Assembly (NCBI GenBank): GCA_002633025.1
Contig: NMRB01000050.1
Span: 368,813 to 432,812, forward strand
Direction: 5' to 3'
Length of the DNA stretch: 64,000 bases
Source of the DNA: Notospermus geniculatus
Lineage: Eukaryota > Nemertea > Pilidiophora > Heteronemertea > Lineidae
The notes beneath the pieces are model-generated. The model was not told where the DNA came from. It saw nothing but the letters and a program-made list of their open reading frames with translations, and did no database searches. Position numbers and translations under genes: made by a program. This document shows positions 1 through 11,227 of this stretch, in pieces. Position 1 is the first letter of the stretch. Every line of letters begins with the position of its first letter.

Positions 1-189
1 CTTGTTGCTGTGTGGATTACGCATTGTTGGTCAGTTTGATTTGAAACTGATTTGTTTGAAGCACATGGCTTCATGGACAAAGCTGTAAAAAATCAGACTG
101 CGGTAAGTAGATTTTGCTCCTCTCTCTCTCTCACAATCCCTTACAAATGCCCCCCCCCCCAAAGTCAGTGGGGCCAAGAAGAGGTTCTT

Positions 190-510
190 TGGATACCCTA
201 ACCCTAACATCCTTGAAGAATTTGTTAGTGGGACTGTTCAATCCAAGTTTGGATGCCCTAACTACATGTAAAAGCCTCTCCTTGAATTGAAGAATTTGTG
301 AGGGATTGTTCCAATCCAGGTTTGGATACCATAACCAAAACCATCTCCTTGACGAATTTGTGAGGGAATGTTCCAATCCAAGTTTGGATACCATAACCAA
401 AACCCTCTCTTTGAAGAATTTGTGAGGGAATGTTCCGATCCAAGTTTGGATACCATAACCAAAACCCTCTCTTTGAAGAATTTGTGAGGGACTCATCCAA
501 TCCAAGTTAC
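190..510. repeat. 62-bp tandem repeat, about five copies
   Basis: Units each start with TTTGGATACC or a variant, at 190, 248, 322, 384 and 446. The last three are spaced exactly 62 bp and are nearly identical; the first two are diverged and of different length. Translations across it in several frames give repeated peptides (GFGYGIQTWIGTFPHKF), which are products of the repeat and not a gene. Confidence 0.9.
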
Positions 511-991
511 CCACTTTATGTTCATTGCCACTGATTTTGCACACCATCTTTGGAAAAGTGGTGAACTGGCTGCTCCAGTCTTCAAAGTAATGTGCAAAAT
601 GTTTGTCAGACTGATCCACCATTTGCATCATATACTTGAAAGCTCTAATGGAGCACCACCTTTCACCTGATGGAGATAGTTACGAAGTCAGATGACCATA
701 GGATGAAGCTGTTCTCTAGACATTCCAACATACCATGCCATCAAGTGTTTTGTTGACTTGTTTACCAATTGCGTCTGTGGCGGAAAAACTTATTGATGCT
801 TCGTAATGTAAATGGCATGTAGATGAAACTTCTATCATGTCTGCGTGTGTGTAGGCCTAAATATGTAAAAAGGCTTGTGTTTGGTGACATTGGTGAATCA
901 TTGTGTGTATTACACTGGAGTATCCACTTTCAGCATCACTCAGCGGCTTCTGGTTTGGTGGAGATGATATCAGTATTTAAGGCATTTCCTA

Positions 992-1292
992 CCGATTTTA
1001 CATCTCGCACGATCGCAGCGCCGTGGTAGAATTTTCGAAGTCCACTTCCGTTTTACAACCTCACTACCAGGAGTACAAGCAAAAATTTCCTGGATCAAGG
1101 TTGAATTGCGCCCATTGGTTCCCAATGCCGCCACCAGGGATCCATTCCCTGGTTAAGGGAACCAACACATGTTTTTCAACCTCAATCTAGGAAATATTTG
1201 CCTTACTTCTGATAGTGAGGTTGAAAACGGAAGTGGGCCAAGTGAAATTCTACCAGGGGCGCTGCGATCTTGCGAGATGTGAAATCGGTGTA
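992..1292. mobile_element. MITE-like inverted-repeat element
   Basis: Long diverged terminal inverted repeats of about 75 bp: the left end reads CCGATTTTACATCTCGCACG and continues through ATCGCAGCGCC, and the right end is its complement (GGCGCTGCGATCTTGCGAGA ... AATCGG). There is no coding capacity. The centre has smaller inverted repeats around CCAGGGA. Confidence 0.75.
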
Positions 1293-4200
1293 TATGGGCT
1301 GTTGCATTTGTGTCCATTGATTCCAGCAGCAGTAGAGGGTTAATTTAACCTAAAGTTCTGGCAGGAAAGTACTGCACACTCCAGTTGTTGACAGATCCGT
1401 AAAGTTGTCGCAGCTTCTGGTAAAAGATCCTCTTTATCAACCTGGTGTGACCCACTTCCCAAACAAAGACCAGGCGGACTCTAAAAACAGCCGTGATTCA
1501 AGAATACCATGAAGGGATAGGCCTTATGCTTGACTTTTCTGGGTCATTGAGGATGCAGTTGGTTGTTTTTTCAAACAAAGACTTGAATGATTACTACCGG
1601 TTTCCAGCTTCTGTATGTTTTTTTTACCTAGATGCTGTCAATTTGCATTTGATCTTCGTTGGGATATTTTATGCATGGACATATTGTGCATGGACATGTG
1701 GCTTTATGCTGCATCATTGATGCCCTCACTTGTAGTTAGTGCCATTTCCTTGCTATATTAGGTTTTTTGTTTCAGCAAGATAGGCCTATGTCATCAATCT
1801 TTTTCTCTTCCGATAATACCTACACGTACGTGTACTCTGATGTCCAATGATCTGATGATTTTGGCCCTAGTTGTTGTTGGTGAAGTGGTTGTGGCCTCTG
1901 AGCTTGAGCTTGGTCAGTACTTGGTTAGGTCACCAAGAGCACATCATATGACAGTGCCTTCAGAAATGATGCTGAGAGGAGGCTGCAACATAATGTAACA
2001 TGAAATTAATTGATGTCTTTATATACATTTCCTTTCTTGCTGATTCATTTTCTGTGGAGCAGTACTAACTACGTAGTCTTTGTTCCTCATTTGAAGGATC
2101 AGTTTGATACACTGTAAACATGCTTTTAGCTTCTCACCTGTGAAAGTGCGAAATGTCACCTTTCATTTAGACAGCTGAGGTATCAGGTCTGTACATATGC
2201 AAAAAAATTCTGTGCACCTCCTTGCAAACTTTGACACGTGGTGCCCCATGGCCATCCGGAAACCGAGCATAAACAATACAGCTCAGCTTCTACGAAATGC
2301 ATATTTGTAACCTTTTGCCGGGTGTGTGTGTCCTGCGTTCTCTAGACTCTAGCCATTTTCCACCTCACCTAACATGGTAAGACAAGAGTTGGTACAAGTC
2401 GCACTTTTTTCTCAGACATGTCAGACTCTTATTGCAATCCAAGTCGGCCTCTTCCACGAAACTCCCACGCTCTAATCTTATTCGAAGGTAACGATGTCTT
2501 GAAATATTGTGTAGGTTGTTCTGTGTATGATTCTATGTCTACGAGCCGGGCAAATCTGCTTCCGGGTTCCTCTAAGTTTGTTTCTGATAGTGTAGTACTA
2601 GCATGTTACCCGTCCTACGGTTGTGTTGTCGGGAGGGTGTTTTTATTGGAGCACATGTATTTTGCAGAATTTTGTGGGATGAATACAGCAAATAAGGTCC
2701 TATGCAGTAATCTCATTGCCACTTGGCATGCCAGCTGCATTTGTATACTTCTGTCAGTCTGAAGGAGTTCATCGTAGGTTGCCCACTGCACTGTTTCTCT
2801 GATAAGAGGAGTCTGGATCTAGGCCATTCCACTGCCTTTGTAACAGGAACGGGGTCACACAGTCAGCAAGTCGAGACAATTGGGGGAATCCCTCCACAGT
2901 GTAAAAATAGAATTCCAGGTCACCAAAGGATTTTCCTGTCAAAACCATCTTGGAACCAATTTTTTCCCGGTTTTTATTTGCTATAAACACAGACTGATAC
3001 CTGGCCTACACATCACATCACCATTCATGACTTGGATGATGCCCAATCTCCAGAAGGAGTGTAACAAATCTGCACCGTCTTCCCTCTTATTGTATAGATG
3101 TATACAATATGATTTATTGAAATTAAAATAGAAAGTACTGGAGTCCAGGGCCGAAGCAGAGCATTATTGGCCCTGGAAGTGGGCTCTCACTTTTACTTTC
3201 TTAGTACCGCTATCTTACTCCAATCACATTTGATTGGCCGTTCAACTCAACAAGTGAAAGTAACGTGACGTCGTGGTACTACGTTGGACAAGTTGATTTT
3301 TTGATACAGTCCATCAACTTCATAGTTTATCCTGGTTTCTGTGGGATTACAGTGAGCAGTGTTCTTGCCAGAACTTTTTCCAAACAGGGTGGGATGACTG
3401 CATTTTCCTATGATTTTAAGTCAGCCCTATATATTTTCAAACACTGGGGTGGGAGTGAAATTCAAACAGGGTGATGTAATATGCATTGCAAGTTGCATTT
3501 TTCAAACAGGGTGGTAAATTAAAACAGGGTGGTAAAATGACCTCTGAATTTTGAACAGGGTGGTGCCACCCTGTTAGACCTGGCTAGAACACTGTTGAGT
3601 GAAAGTGGGCTCTTACTTTCATGCCGGTCATGGCATCCTGTGAGTGCATGGTTCTCAGCACTTCCTTCCTAGGTGCATTGACTAAGAGAGTGAGCACAGC
3701 GACCTCTAATTAGGCCCTCCTCAAGATGAACAGAGTCCATTGGAGTTGAGAGGCAAGTTCAAAAGGGCTTTTCAAAAAACAATATACGATGGCCGTGGAT
3801 CTGACCGAGCCATTTCAAAAAGTTGCTCTCGGACAGAAGTTGCCGTGGGCAGGTGGGAATCACTGTGGATCTTGCACCCTCACTCTTACAGCAATCTGAA
3901 GGTGGGCAATTCTCCAGTAGAGAATGGATATTACAAAATCAAATTTTTATTTTCATCTTTGATATTACAACTCGTTCAGATCAGCAAAAAATCTAGGAGA
4001 TTCAGGCAGCACTGGTGAAAATTATAATGTGAAGTGTTTTCAGTTATAAGGCAAGATAAATTTATGAAAATTAAAATTCATGTTTTTTGCACAGAATGTC
4101 CTGACATGACCTTGTTTTGGTACCCTTCTTTAGCCTGTCATAGGTCAGATTACATCCATGAAAACCATGGTGTTTTGGTTGGTTTCACATCTGCAAGGCC

Positions 4201-4784
4201 TGATTGAGGAACAATGGACAAATACAACACAATACAGTTGGGATGAATATGACTTCGAAGCCTTCTTTTCGGAAGAAGCTTTTTGTAATTCCGTTACTGT
4301 AATTCCGTTACCACGAACTGTCTTTAGAAATGTTAATATCNATCCGTCGTATTTGCCAGATAAGGGTGGGAGCAAAAAATATGACTAAATTTTGCTCTGA
4401 TTTGTAATTCCGTTACCGGAGAATTGCCCAGGTACTGCCTGACTGCTGTTTCTAGCCGAAGTACAGTTATTATGGTTGCAACTTGGAAACATGTTTTGAA
4501 CCAAAATTGAAAGGTGAGTTGTTTTTCAGATTTGACCTATACCCTAGAGACTTTATAGCAGGTTGTCAAATTAACTCATCCATTGTTCGTGTCACGCCCG
4601 GATAGTTTTATGTAACTTTTAATGCTGGAGGCAATCTTTTTATAATCATTTGGCAAATTAGAGCATTCACCCTGTTGTGAAGTGAGTTGTTGTGGAAAAA
4701 AGTCAGTGGGAGAGTTGAAAATCAAGTACGTGTTGGGGACTCTGTGGTGTCTCCTTTCCCCATGGTCCTGGATCCCCGAGATCC
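1293..4784. other. No gene recognised; scattered degenerate repeats
   Basis: Only short, unconvincing open frames. A piece at about 3142-3172 (GGGCCGAAGCAGAGCATTAT...) matches the 3' hairpin of the tRNA-SINE family described at 12256. Between 3440 and 3580 AAACAGGGTGG recurs five times. GTAATTCCGTTAC recurs at about 4286, 4299 and 4405. There is a single ambiguous base at 4341. Confidence 0.5.
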
Positions 4785-4862
4785 CCATCCTCCCACAGCA
4801 GGGATTTTTACATCCACTCCTGTGCGAGTGTACGAAGAGGAGCAAGACCAAAGCCCTGTTGT
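4785..4862. mobile_element. Small inverted-repeat element, CCTCCCACAGCAG family, copy 1
   Basis: CATCCTCCCACAGCAGGG... is followed by a hairpin with AGGAG / CTCCT arms and a degenerate complementary end (CCCTGTTGTG). The same family occurs at about 12077-12194, 43605-43700, 43780-43890 and 59959-60054, where the two ends are better preserved. Confidence 0.6.
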
Positions 4863-5046
4863 GAATATTACTTCGCAACGCAACGCATCCTTTTACGTCA
4901 CGCATTGTCTGACGTCATCATTATTTCAGCGTAATGTCATCAGCCCGTCTCCTTTCTTACGGTCACTGCGTTACGTCACGATTTGATCTTTCATGTTTGA
5001 GCCGTATGTCTTCAGTCATGTTAGTCGAAGCATCTATCGCCTGTCT

Positions 5047-5265
5047 TTAACCCTAGAGCGCCGTTTTTTTCTCAACTTTTCCTTCCCCCGTGACCGGGTT
5101 TTTTTCTCTCGAAAAAAACGTTTTTTCCGAAAAAAGAAAAATTGCCAAAAATGAATGTGTTTTGAAATTTTAATTTTATGGCCTTTACCGAGTATACTCG
5201 GTAATGGTCCTTAAAAAGAGAATTGTTGCTCCGAGTATACTCGGTAACGGCGCTCTAAGGGTTAA
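5047..5265. mobile_element. piggyBac-like MITE with TTAA ends
   Basis: TTAACCCTAGAGCGCCG at the left and its near-complement CGGCGCTCTAAGGGTTAA at the right; TTAA at both borders is the target duplication of the piggyBac superfamily, and CCCTAGA resembles the classic piggyBac terminus. Inside, GAGTATACTCGGTAA occurs twice. About 0.2 kb, non-coding. Its right TTAA (5262-5265) is also the left TTAA of the next element. Confidence 0.75.
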
Positions 5266-5464
5266 AGCTGACGTGAACGAACGAAAAGCCCCCATGCGAC
5301 GAGCAAGAGAATTGCAAACGCCCCGCAAACACCTCAAACGAAGGCTCAGGACATGATAGACCCCATGAGGCCAGGAGGGCGCCACCTTATTTGTCTCCGA
5401 GCTGTCAAGGTGTCAACATCCTCTGGGGAGCTCCTGCTGAACACTTTTTTTGAAAGAAAAAAGT

Positions 5465-5540
5465 TTGACCCATCAGGGAATCGAACCCGCGCCTTGTTAT
5501 CTCTGTTCCACCGTGTTCCCCATTCGGCCAACGAACTTGT
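5465..5540 (-). repeat. tRNA-like head, minus-strand half
   Basis: Read on the minus strand: GTTCGTTGGCCGAATGGGG (A-box-like) and GCGGGTTCGATTCCCTGA (B box, weaker T stem). Homologous to the plus-strand head but more diverged from it than the outer arms are from each other. Confidence 0.55.
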
Positions 5541-5635
5541 TGGAACACTTCGCATATTTTCTTTTATTCGTAGTATTATTATTACGCAAGTCGAAGGCCT
5601 ACGTCCATGACAAACACAAATCATGTCTCTGTTAG

Positions 5636-5710
5636 TTGGCTCGTTGGCCGAGTGGACAGAGCGGTGGATTACACATCAAAAGATCGACGGTTCGAATCCC
5701 GTCTAAATGA
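5636..5710 (+). repeat. tRNA-like head (pol III promoter), plus-strand half
   Basis: TTGGCCGAGTGG is a good A box and GACGGTTCGAATCCCGTC forms a perfect 5-bp T stem with the B box in its loop. The acceptor stem does not pair well and the anticodon region is unclear, so I call it a tRNA-derived SINE head rather than a functional tRNA. A T-rich run follows at 5714-5724. Confidence 0.6.
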
Positions 5711-5908
5711 CTACTTTTTTTTCTTTGAGTAGTGTAAGAGGTATCCGGAGATGTTGACAGCTCTGTTGCCTGAAGGCAAATAAGGTTGCGCCCTCCTGGC
5801 CTCGTGGGGTCTATCATGTTCTGAGCCTTCGTTTGAGGCGTTTGCAGGGCGTTTGTAATTCTCTTGCTCGTCGCATGGGGGCTTTTCGTTCGTTCACGTC
5901 AGCTTTAA

Positions 5909-7009
5909 ATTCAGGAAATGTACTCTTAGAATGCCTCGCATTGTAATATACTGAAACGTGTATTAAATGCTGTTAAAGAGATTTCGGCCTGTCTTTGTCG
6001 CGAATCATCATCAGATCTACACCAAGCCCTGCTGTGGGAGGCTGCGAGAGGCCTCAGTTGCATCCTGACAGAGTATTATCATAACTACAATTTTGAGGCT
6101 TGCTGAAATTCACAACGTTAAAAAGTGTAACAACAACTGCTCAGGTTGTTCACACCTTGCAATTAGAAAATTGCACAACGGGAGCAAGAGAGCCGTTTAC
6201 AGCTCGTTTTATTGTTTGAGTGCCTCATCCCAAACAAAATCAATTGATCATGATTACCAGCAGATTGCCCCGTTAAGTTAATCTAATCAACGACAGGCAT
6301 CATTTGACATCGCGAAGTTCATGCGCTGTCCAATCAATGATGAGCTATGATGGGGAAAATGAGGAGTTTAGGCGTGATTTATTGTCTTGGGTGTGGGTGC
6401 TCTTTACCATCTCCTGGGTGTCACTTTCAGTTTCATCTTATGTGGCCCTTTGTCAAACATGGACAGTAGATCGCTCAGTCAGTCATGTCAGTTGCTTCTA
6501 CAGTACGTTTCACAATTGACCTACCTTTATCCCCGTACCTTCCGCGTAGGTCACGTGGAAGGTACACTTCAGTTCATTGCGTATGGTAGGGTTGCGTCAC
6601 GTGTCTCTTCTGCGTGACGTCCGCGCATCACGGGCGGTTGACATTACGTCTTCACTGCGTGCCTTTCACGATGGCTCGCGACGTCCGCGGATGATACGAG
6701 GTGGGTACTCGCATGACACTGCATGTGGTACGTGGATGGTGCGCGATGCGGAAGGGAGGTCAATTGTGCAACGTACTGTACATATTTTGAAATGTAACAT
6801 AAACATAGGGTATGTTGTTGGCAATGTTGAAATGCCTTGGACCGAGGAGGTCAGTTGTTGTCTGTGGCGGTATATCGAGGGGCGGTATGACGAGAGTGGA
6901 CTGTAGTTGCTTAGCAATGCGTCCACTGCAATCTGAGTTGAAATGATATGGTCCCCTGGTGAGCAGGCAACTTGCCATGTGGTGTTGACTGAAAACTGTA
7001 GCCTGTAGC
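5909..7009. other. No gene recognised
   Basis: Short random-looking frames only. Around 6535-6740 the sequence is CpG-richer, with ACGTCCGCG and GTCACGTG words, but no promoter elements or exon could be supported. Confidence 0.4.
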
Positions 7010-7247
7010 CCTTGTTACACTACATAAAAAACCCGTGTCGAACCCGGGTTTTTTCTGTCCGCACCTGTTAAAAACGCGGTGTAATAATCCCCTCCGAGCT
7101 CGAACGGTTTTTGGAGGGCTTAATTTAGGTCCCCGTCACAAAATGTGAGTAGTGTTGACGGGCGCCGGGCCTCAGGAGGGATTTTTCACAGCCGGGCTAG
7201 ACCCGGGTGTCAAAAAACCCGGGGATTTCAATGTAGTGTAACCACGG
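7010..7247. mobile_element. MITE-like element, TTACACTACAT family, copy 1
   Basis: Left end TTACACTACATAAAAAACCC, right end GGGGATTTCAATGTAGTGTAA, complementary apart from a few bases; GGGTTTTTT/CCCGGG palindromes lie just inside. Related to the element at 37085-37475. Confidence 0.75.
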
Positions 7248-7559
7248 CTTGTGATTCCTGTGAGTGCTGAAGAGCTGACATGGCCTGAACTTCCAAAGTT
7301 ATTTGATGTCAATTCCAGCTCCAAGGGCCCCTTGATGTTGGACGCCATGATTTGATTCTTGCATGGGAATGAAATCATTGCAATCAATTTCTTCATCACC
7401 TTCCATGTGTCATTAAGCGTAATTTCACGCCTGAACTTTCTTGGTGTCACAAAATGCTGGTGTTGACGGTAACTGCATGTGAACGCAATGATGCGCAAAA
7501 AACTCGCAAATGATCGATCTTTGGCATGGCGCTCCTGCATGATGATGGTACGAAGTCCA

Positions 7560-7746
7560 CATATGACGCTCACACAGGCGCAAATCCAGAGGGGGGAGCC
7601 CCGGGTGCGCACCTCCCCTTTTGGTCTGAAATCTGTAAAATTGACCATGAAATTCTGGAATTTGGAGCAAATCATTGAAATTCACCACAGATTTCAAGTT
7701 CCTAGCACAGGACACCCCCTCTTTTCCCAAATCCTGGATCAGCCCC
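7560..7746. repeat. Dispersed repeat, copy 1 (second copy 21555-21728)
   Basis: Shares with 21555-21728 the words CCCCTTTTGG, AATTTGGAGCAAATC, TTGAAATTCAC and TTTTCCCAAATCCTGGATC. Both copies end in TCCTGGATC near a CCCCTG. Open frames on the minus strand (7172-7751) are this repeat and not a gene. Confidence 0.7.
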
Positions 7747-8014
7747 TGCATTCAGTACATGTAGTTCCCTTGCCTCAATCCACAAGGCAATGGGGAGCCT
7801 TGCTTCGATGGAGGGCAGCACCCCAAAACCCGGTCCTATACAATGGACGCCTTTTGTGTGGGAAATGGAGAGATGTCAGTTTCATTTCAATAGTTTTAAC
7901 CACTAGTGACACCTATTGAGGAAGTCGGCTTGGGTCCCGATTGAGTCAGTGGTGCTGTTCGCTTCGTGGATATGGGTGGTACCTTGGTCTACAGGTCAAA
8001 CCGGCACAGCAAAA

Positions 8015-8215
8015 TGTGACCCGGCACAGCAAAATGAGTCGGAAGTCGCACAGAAGAAGACCGAAGGTGGAACCAGACAGCAACCACAGAAATCGACGAA
8101 GTCAAATTTCACAATGGGCAGACAATCCTGAAATCAGCAAACCGTTGGTGTCACCTTGGACATGTTGGGTCTTCTTGTGTGCGCATTCCGACTCATTTTG
8201 TCGTGCCGGGTCACA
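8015..8215. mobile_element. MITE, TGTGACCCGGCACA family, copy 1
   Basis: Ends TGTGACCCGGCACAGCAAAA and TTTTGTCGTGCCGGGTCACA are inverted repeats, and continue inward (GAGTCGGAA ... TTCCGACTC, AGAAGACC ... GGTCTTCT). A second copy is in an FGFR kinase intron at 62058-62249. A partial duplicate of the left end precedes it at about 7997-8014. Confidence 0.85.
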
Positions 8216-8790
8216 ATTGTTCATTTGGGGCCAAACTTACTGCAGGGTTTAAGGATTTTGAACCTTCTCCGCCAGTGAATTGTTTTCCAAGGAATAATGC
8301 AACCATTTTCCAACAAGGCTGATGAGGAGAGGAGCATGTTGGCTCAAAGATAAACGGTTCATCATCACCTTATTATCAGGTGGTTTAGCAAACAATTTAC
8401 TAAACATTTCACTAACTGTGTGTGGGGACCCCAAGGAACGCTGATGGTTTTCACTGTAGCGTTCACTTTCAGGTTTACGTTTCACCTCGCTGGGATAAAT
8501 AGCTGGAGGTGTGTAGATGTAGTGGCGAAAAAATGGGATGATTTTTGAAATCGACACGTACTCTGTCACTTGAGAGTTACAATATTGTTACTTTGTAGGA
8601 AGAATACGAAAGGATACTGGTTTCTTCTTGTGTTTAGCCATATGTCTGAAGTGTGCTCCTGGTTTGATTTATAAGCAATGCATTGACTGGGTGAACGAAA
8701 TTGGCAAGGAACTGTATGTGTATCGTGGTGAAATATACTCAGGAAATTCTGTTCCTGCGGGTGCACACTTGCACATGAGGAACTTTAGAG

Positions 8791-8959
8791 CCGTCAGAGG
8801 CCGCTACGAGTTACCGGTCCCAGAACGTCATGAAATTTGACGTCACAGGGCAGAAATGCATGCCACAACGTCGTCCATAATGACGTGGGCGCCGTGGCTC
8901 ACGCACTTGACACCAAATTTTGCGACGTTCTAGGACCGGTAACAGGCGGCCTCTTACGG
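8791..8959. mobile_element. Inverted-repeat element (CCGTCAGAGGCCGC ends)
   Basis: The left arm CCGTCAGAGGCCGCTACGAG with TTACCGGTCC is complemented by GGACCGGTAACAGGCGGCCT with CTTACGG at the right; AGAACGTC / GACGTTCT continue the pairing. Non-coding. Confidence 0.75.
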
Positions 8960-9071
8960 CCACCGACGGCAGAAAAGTTCCCCATTGCACACAGTATTTG
9001 GCAGTTTTCACATCATTGTGGCCGAAGGTACTTAGTTGAACTCAGGAATGTGACCAGATCACATTTACCAA

Positions 9072-9147
9072 AAGATAGTGGTGTTGCACAACACTAGATA
9101 AAGCCAGTCAGCCATGACGCTGGCTGCCGAGGGTTGTGCAACATTCT
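9072..9147. repeat. Short hairpin
   Basis: GTTGCACAACACTAG is complemented by GGGTTGTGCAACA about 60 bases on; AGCCAGTCAGCC / GGCTG... forms the inner part. Confidence 0.5.
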
Positions 9148-9242
9148 TATTTGTGACCACACCATTACAGTTCAGTGACAAGAGGTCAGCCAAGTACTTT
9201 TGGTCAGATCGACCTGAAAAACACTATAATCCTGTATTAAGT

Positions 9243-9392
9243 GGCCCATACATGATCAATATTGTTGCACAATATGAGGATACAAAAATGGGCAATATTA
9301 TTGATAATCCTTCTACCCATCATGCCAGAAAAGCACATGACCCTATTTGGGCCAATATTGTGCAATAATATTGGATGGTATTTATATGGGCC
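9243..9392. mobile_element. Small inverted-repeat element (GGCCCATA ends)
   Basis: GGCCCATACATGATCAATAT at the left pairs with ATATTGGATGGTATTTATAT + GGGCC at the right, and ATTGTTGCACAATAT / ATATTGTGCAATAAT lie inside. About 150 bp, non-coding. Confidence 0.65.
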
Positions 9393-9484
9393 GCTTTACT
9401 TTCTGCCGTTATTCTGCCTCCGTCAATGGCACTTTATCACAATGCAATCCGGTCAAGAGGCCTTTTTATAGTCCCGTAGTCATG

Positions 9485-9592
9485 GTAATGGACATTCTGT
9501 ATAAGGACCCCCAAAGTTCAGTCTCAAATTGCTTATTTCTCCTCATTTTGACCTAAGTAATCAGGACACCTGTAAAATAAGGACATTATGCA
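9485..9592. repeat. AGGACACCT/GTTCAGTC repeat, copy A (degenerate)
   Basis: Contains AAGTTCAGTCTCAAATTG, TCATTTTGACC and TAATCAGGACACCT in the order found at 37970-38149 and, inverted, at 16273-16400. Ends not preserved. Confidence 0.6.
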
Positions 9593-10234
9593 CTCTACCA
9601 GTTCGACAGGGCCCTCAGAAATGTTCCACTGTTGTTGGTAACTCTGAATGAATCATTGTTTAGCCAAATCAGAAAACGTGGCCGCCAATTAAAAATTTAG
9701 TGTCTTCTTCGGTCCACGCTTCGGATGAATCCACTATTAAACTTACGCTGTCATGGCGATGCCTCTTATCTGTAAACGGCATTAAGATGCCACGTCCAAA
9801 CATTGCCCAGATGTCAGATAAGAAAAAAACGATGCAAAAAGTAGCCAGATATCATGATGCAGTTAGCAGTATCGGCGAAAGTTTCTGGTGTATGAAATCT
9901 ATGCCTGCACTTAGCTTTCTTTGCTGCTTTTAGAGTGTTGTGTGAATTTCGGGCCAAACAATCACAACGACGGATGGAAAACACAGGAAATTGAAGGTTT
10001 TGCCCGTCTGCTTTTCATCAGTTTGATGTTTTGCATCGAAAAGAACTAATTTTGATGTCGTTTGTGACAAAACAAAGTGGACCTTTCATCCCCTGCACCT
10101 CAGAGAGAATCACAAAATAAAGTCAGATTTATGCAAGACTGTGGCCTGTTCAACTGACAATCGTGTTGGAATAAATAAACTGCTATTGTGGCGGGTGAGC
10201 TGGTGCAGGTGATGCAAGGTGACGTCAAAAAGAC

Positions 10235-10372
10235 AGGGCCGTATGCACCAAGATTATCTTGAACTCAGGTTGAGCCACAACTTTTCAGTTGTCACATGAT
10301 GCCCTGGCAAACCTGAACAATTGAAAAGCTACAACCTGAGTTGAAGATAATCTTTGTTGGTGCATACGACCC
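10235..10372. mobile_element. Inverted-repeat element (GGGCCGTATGCACCAA ends)
   Basis: GGGCCGTATGCACCAAGATT continuing ATCTTGAACTCAGGTT pairs with AACCTGAGTTGAAGATAATC + TTTGTTGGTGCATACGACCC. One of several elements in this window that begin GGGCCGTAT and are otherwise unrelated inside (27481, 28641, 56713, 57568). Confidence 0.8.
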
Positions 10373-11023
10373 TTGTGTTGAGCTTGTGGTCATCAGTGCA
10401 GTTTTCCCTGACTTTTTTTCGCGTAACTCGACTATGATCGCTCGACACACAAGGCGCAGGGTCATGAAGAACAGTTCGGGCACCTGTTTTTCTGGGAACT
10501 CTTTCTTTGCTGAAGCCAATTTTGACAAAAAAATGAAACCATGAAAACAACTTGTAAAAGTCACCTGAAGCCCTCATCAGGTATTTGTTGGAAAGCACCG
10601 AGGGGGCTTCCTTTTCATTGAATACCTGTGTTTGTGACAGGGTTCTGCTAGGCCTATTTTAGGACTTGGTAGGAAGTAGTTTATCACAATTGTCACTGGC
10701 ACTGGAGAGTGAAGATGGGTATCTAGGTGAGTTTGTTTTGTCTGTTAGTGTCTGATAACTGAACATTATTCAATCCGTCAGCTACAGCAGGATGCTGGAG
10801 TTGCCGTATCATCATTGACCATCATTACCTCATCTGTCCTGAAAGAAATCAAGTAACTATTTTGTGAACTTGGTTTCACTTCGTTCAGAGCTCAGTAAGA
10901 ATGTGAACTTTAAAAGTCTACCGTGCACGAGGATACAACAGTCAATTTTCATTGCCCGGGCAGCAAATACTGCCAAAACTTAAACTTTGATTGTCATGTG
11001 ATTTGAGAGCCCGTGCTGATTGG

Positions 11024-11227
11024 TAAATGTGACCCGTCGCAGAAAAATCAGTCCCTGTCGCTCAGAAGGTGAGCCTCAATGAACTAAGATGACATTAGGG
11101 GAAAATAGAAAAAATAGATTGTTTCAGATTTTATAATAGACCGACATATTGATTGAAATTGACAAACATTTGGTCTTATCCTGCCAAGAGCGACATGCGT
11201 CTGGTTTTGCTGTGATGAGTCACATTT
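11024..11227. mobile_element. MITE, AAATGTGACCC/CAGAAGGTGAGCC family, copy 1
   Basis: Ends AAATGTGACCC and a degenerate GAGTCACATTT; internal CTCAGAAGGTGAGCC, CAATGAACTAAGATGACA, AATAGATTGTTTCAGATTT and GACATGCG are shared in order with 60074-60277 inside the FGFR gene. Confidence 0.75.

Larger units (their letters stand above)
5262..5908. mobile_element. TTAA-flanked foldback element with two head-to-head tRNA-like sequences
   Basis: The two ends are long inverted repeats (about 155 bp each, 5262-5420 and 5750-5908) starting TTAAAGCTGACGTGAACGAA, with GCCCCCATGCGACGAGCAAG further in. Each arm continues inward to a tRNA-like sequence with TGGCCGA (A box) and GGTTCGA (B box): one on the minus strand (about 5465-5540), one on the plus (about 5636-5710). 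The two halves align along their full length, so the element is an inverted dimer of one SINE-like unit, with tails outward and tRNA heads facing each other in the centre. Confidence 0.75.

Noticed and set aside
190-210. Interstitial telomere
   Set aside because: Only two CCCTAA words, inside a 62-bp repeat whose other units lack them.
5636-5710. Functional tRNA gene
   Set aside because: A and B boxes and the T stem are good, but the acceptor stem does not pair and the sequence is part of a repeated dimer.
7172-7751. Overlapping 167- and 108-codon frames on the minus strand
   Set aside because: They cross a dispersed repeat also found at 21555-21728 and the edge of a MITE.
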